Part shown: positions 63,865-64,000 of the stretch, piece after piece
Position numbering within the stretch: the stretch's first letter is position 1
How the letters are laid out: each line of letters starts with the position of its first letter
Origin: Pseudomonas baltica
Lineage (GTDB): Bacteria > Pseudomonadota > Gammaproteobacteria > Pseudomonadales > Pseudomonadaceae
DNA: 64,000 nucleotides
Assembly: GCF_031880315.1 (NCBI RefSeq)
Contig: NZ_CP134771.1
Location: 2,356,001 to 2,420,000 of the forward strand
Reading direction: 5' to 3'
Made by a program: the position numbers and the translations under genes
The notes under the pieces: model-generated
Seen by the model: the letters and a program-made list of their open reading frames with translations, nothing else
Told to the model about the DNA's origin: nothing
Database searches by the model: none

Positions 63865-64000
63865 CGCTGCCCCGGCTGTCGACGGCCGCCACTGCGCGGG
63901 ATTGCGCAGTGCGGGGCGTCGGGTATCGTCGATGAGGCACGCGCGACGGCGCCTATACGGATTGCAATCATGGCATTCACCCAGGCACTTGCTTGTGCGT

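Noticed and set aside
63970..64000. Possible plus-strand gene starting with ATG at the right edge
   Set aside because: Only ten codons are visible and no ribosome site is clear.

Overview
The window comes from a fluorescent Pseudomonas (P. fluorescens/P. putida group). The evidence is high GC, a complete chromosomal alginate operon in canonical order, many short REP/REPIN palindromes of the Pseudomonas type, and neighbours (rhlB, moaCDE, phoH, yaaA) that I recall flanking the alginate cluster in P. putida-like genomes.

Layout. 1-5.9 kb is core housekeeping: the 3' end of rhlB, the molybdopterin genes moaC-moaD-moaE, a PhoH/PIN ATPase, a polysaccharide deacetylase-like protein that has lost metal ligands, and yaaA. 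5.9-23.4 kb is alginate: an 827-base leader with a good AlgU-type promoter, then algD-alg8-alg44-algK-algE-algG-algX-algL, a REPIN, and algI-algJ-algF-algA, closed by a strong terminator. Products in order: GDP-mannuronate supply (AlgA, AlgD), c-di-GMP-gated polymerisation (Alg8/Alg44), periplasmic transit, epimerisation, acetylation and lysis (AlgK, G, X, L, I, J, F), and export (AlgE).

23.4-24.5 kb has no convincing protein gene but is dense in structure. It holds two copies of a large nested palindrome, a separate long inverted repeat, and a candidate Rsm-type small RNA (GGA-loop hairpins, terminator, possible GacA half-site). 24.5-31.4 kb is a lower-GC type VI secretion effector island on the minus strand: vgrG, a PoNe-like nuclease with a PoNi-like immunity gene, then a second decayed toxin/immunity pair. 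31.8-38 kb holds an SDR enzyme, a third nested palindrome, and an efflux operon (outer-membrane lipoprotein, FUSC permease, DUF1656, membrane fusion protein) with a divergent LysR regulator.

39.2-42 kb has two short RHS-core proteins around a 2-hydroxyacid dehydrogenase; one is flanked by direct repeats and one is frameshifted. 42.2-45.6 kb has dacB, an EamA transporter and an AraC regulator. 45.8-51.9 kb is a tightly overlapped four-gene operon of three SPFH/HflKC-like membrane proteins and a P1B metal ATPase, two members with His-rich N-termini. 52-58.3 kb is an iron locus: DUF3325-PepSY-DUF3649 divergent from an ECF sigma/FecR/TonB-receptor set, with Fur-like sites between. 58.4-64 kb is mixed: HPF/RaiA-like protein, DUF3509, PsiE, YebG behind a LexA box, leucine dehydrogenase, SirB1, a U-rich terminated region and an alpha/beta hydrolase.

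The most notable signals are the nested palindromes with covarying arms, the candidate Rsm RNA, the duplicated and decaying T6SS toxin-immunity cassette, and the triple-SPFH/metal-ATPase operon. Identities rest on motifs and recall of families; no database search was run.
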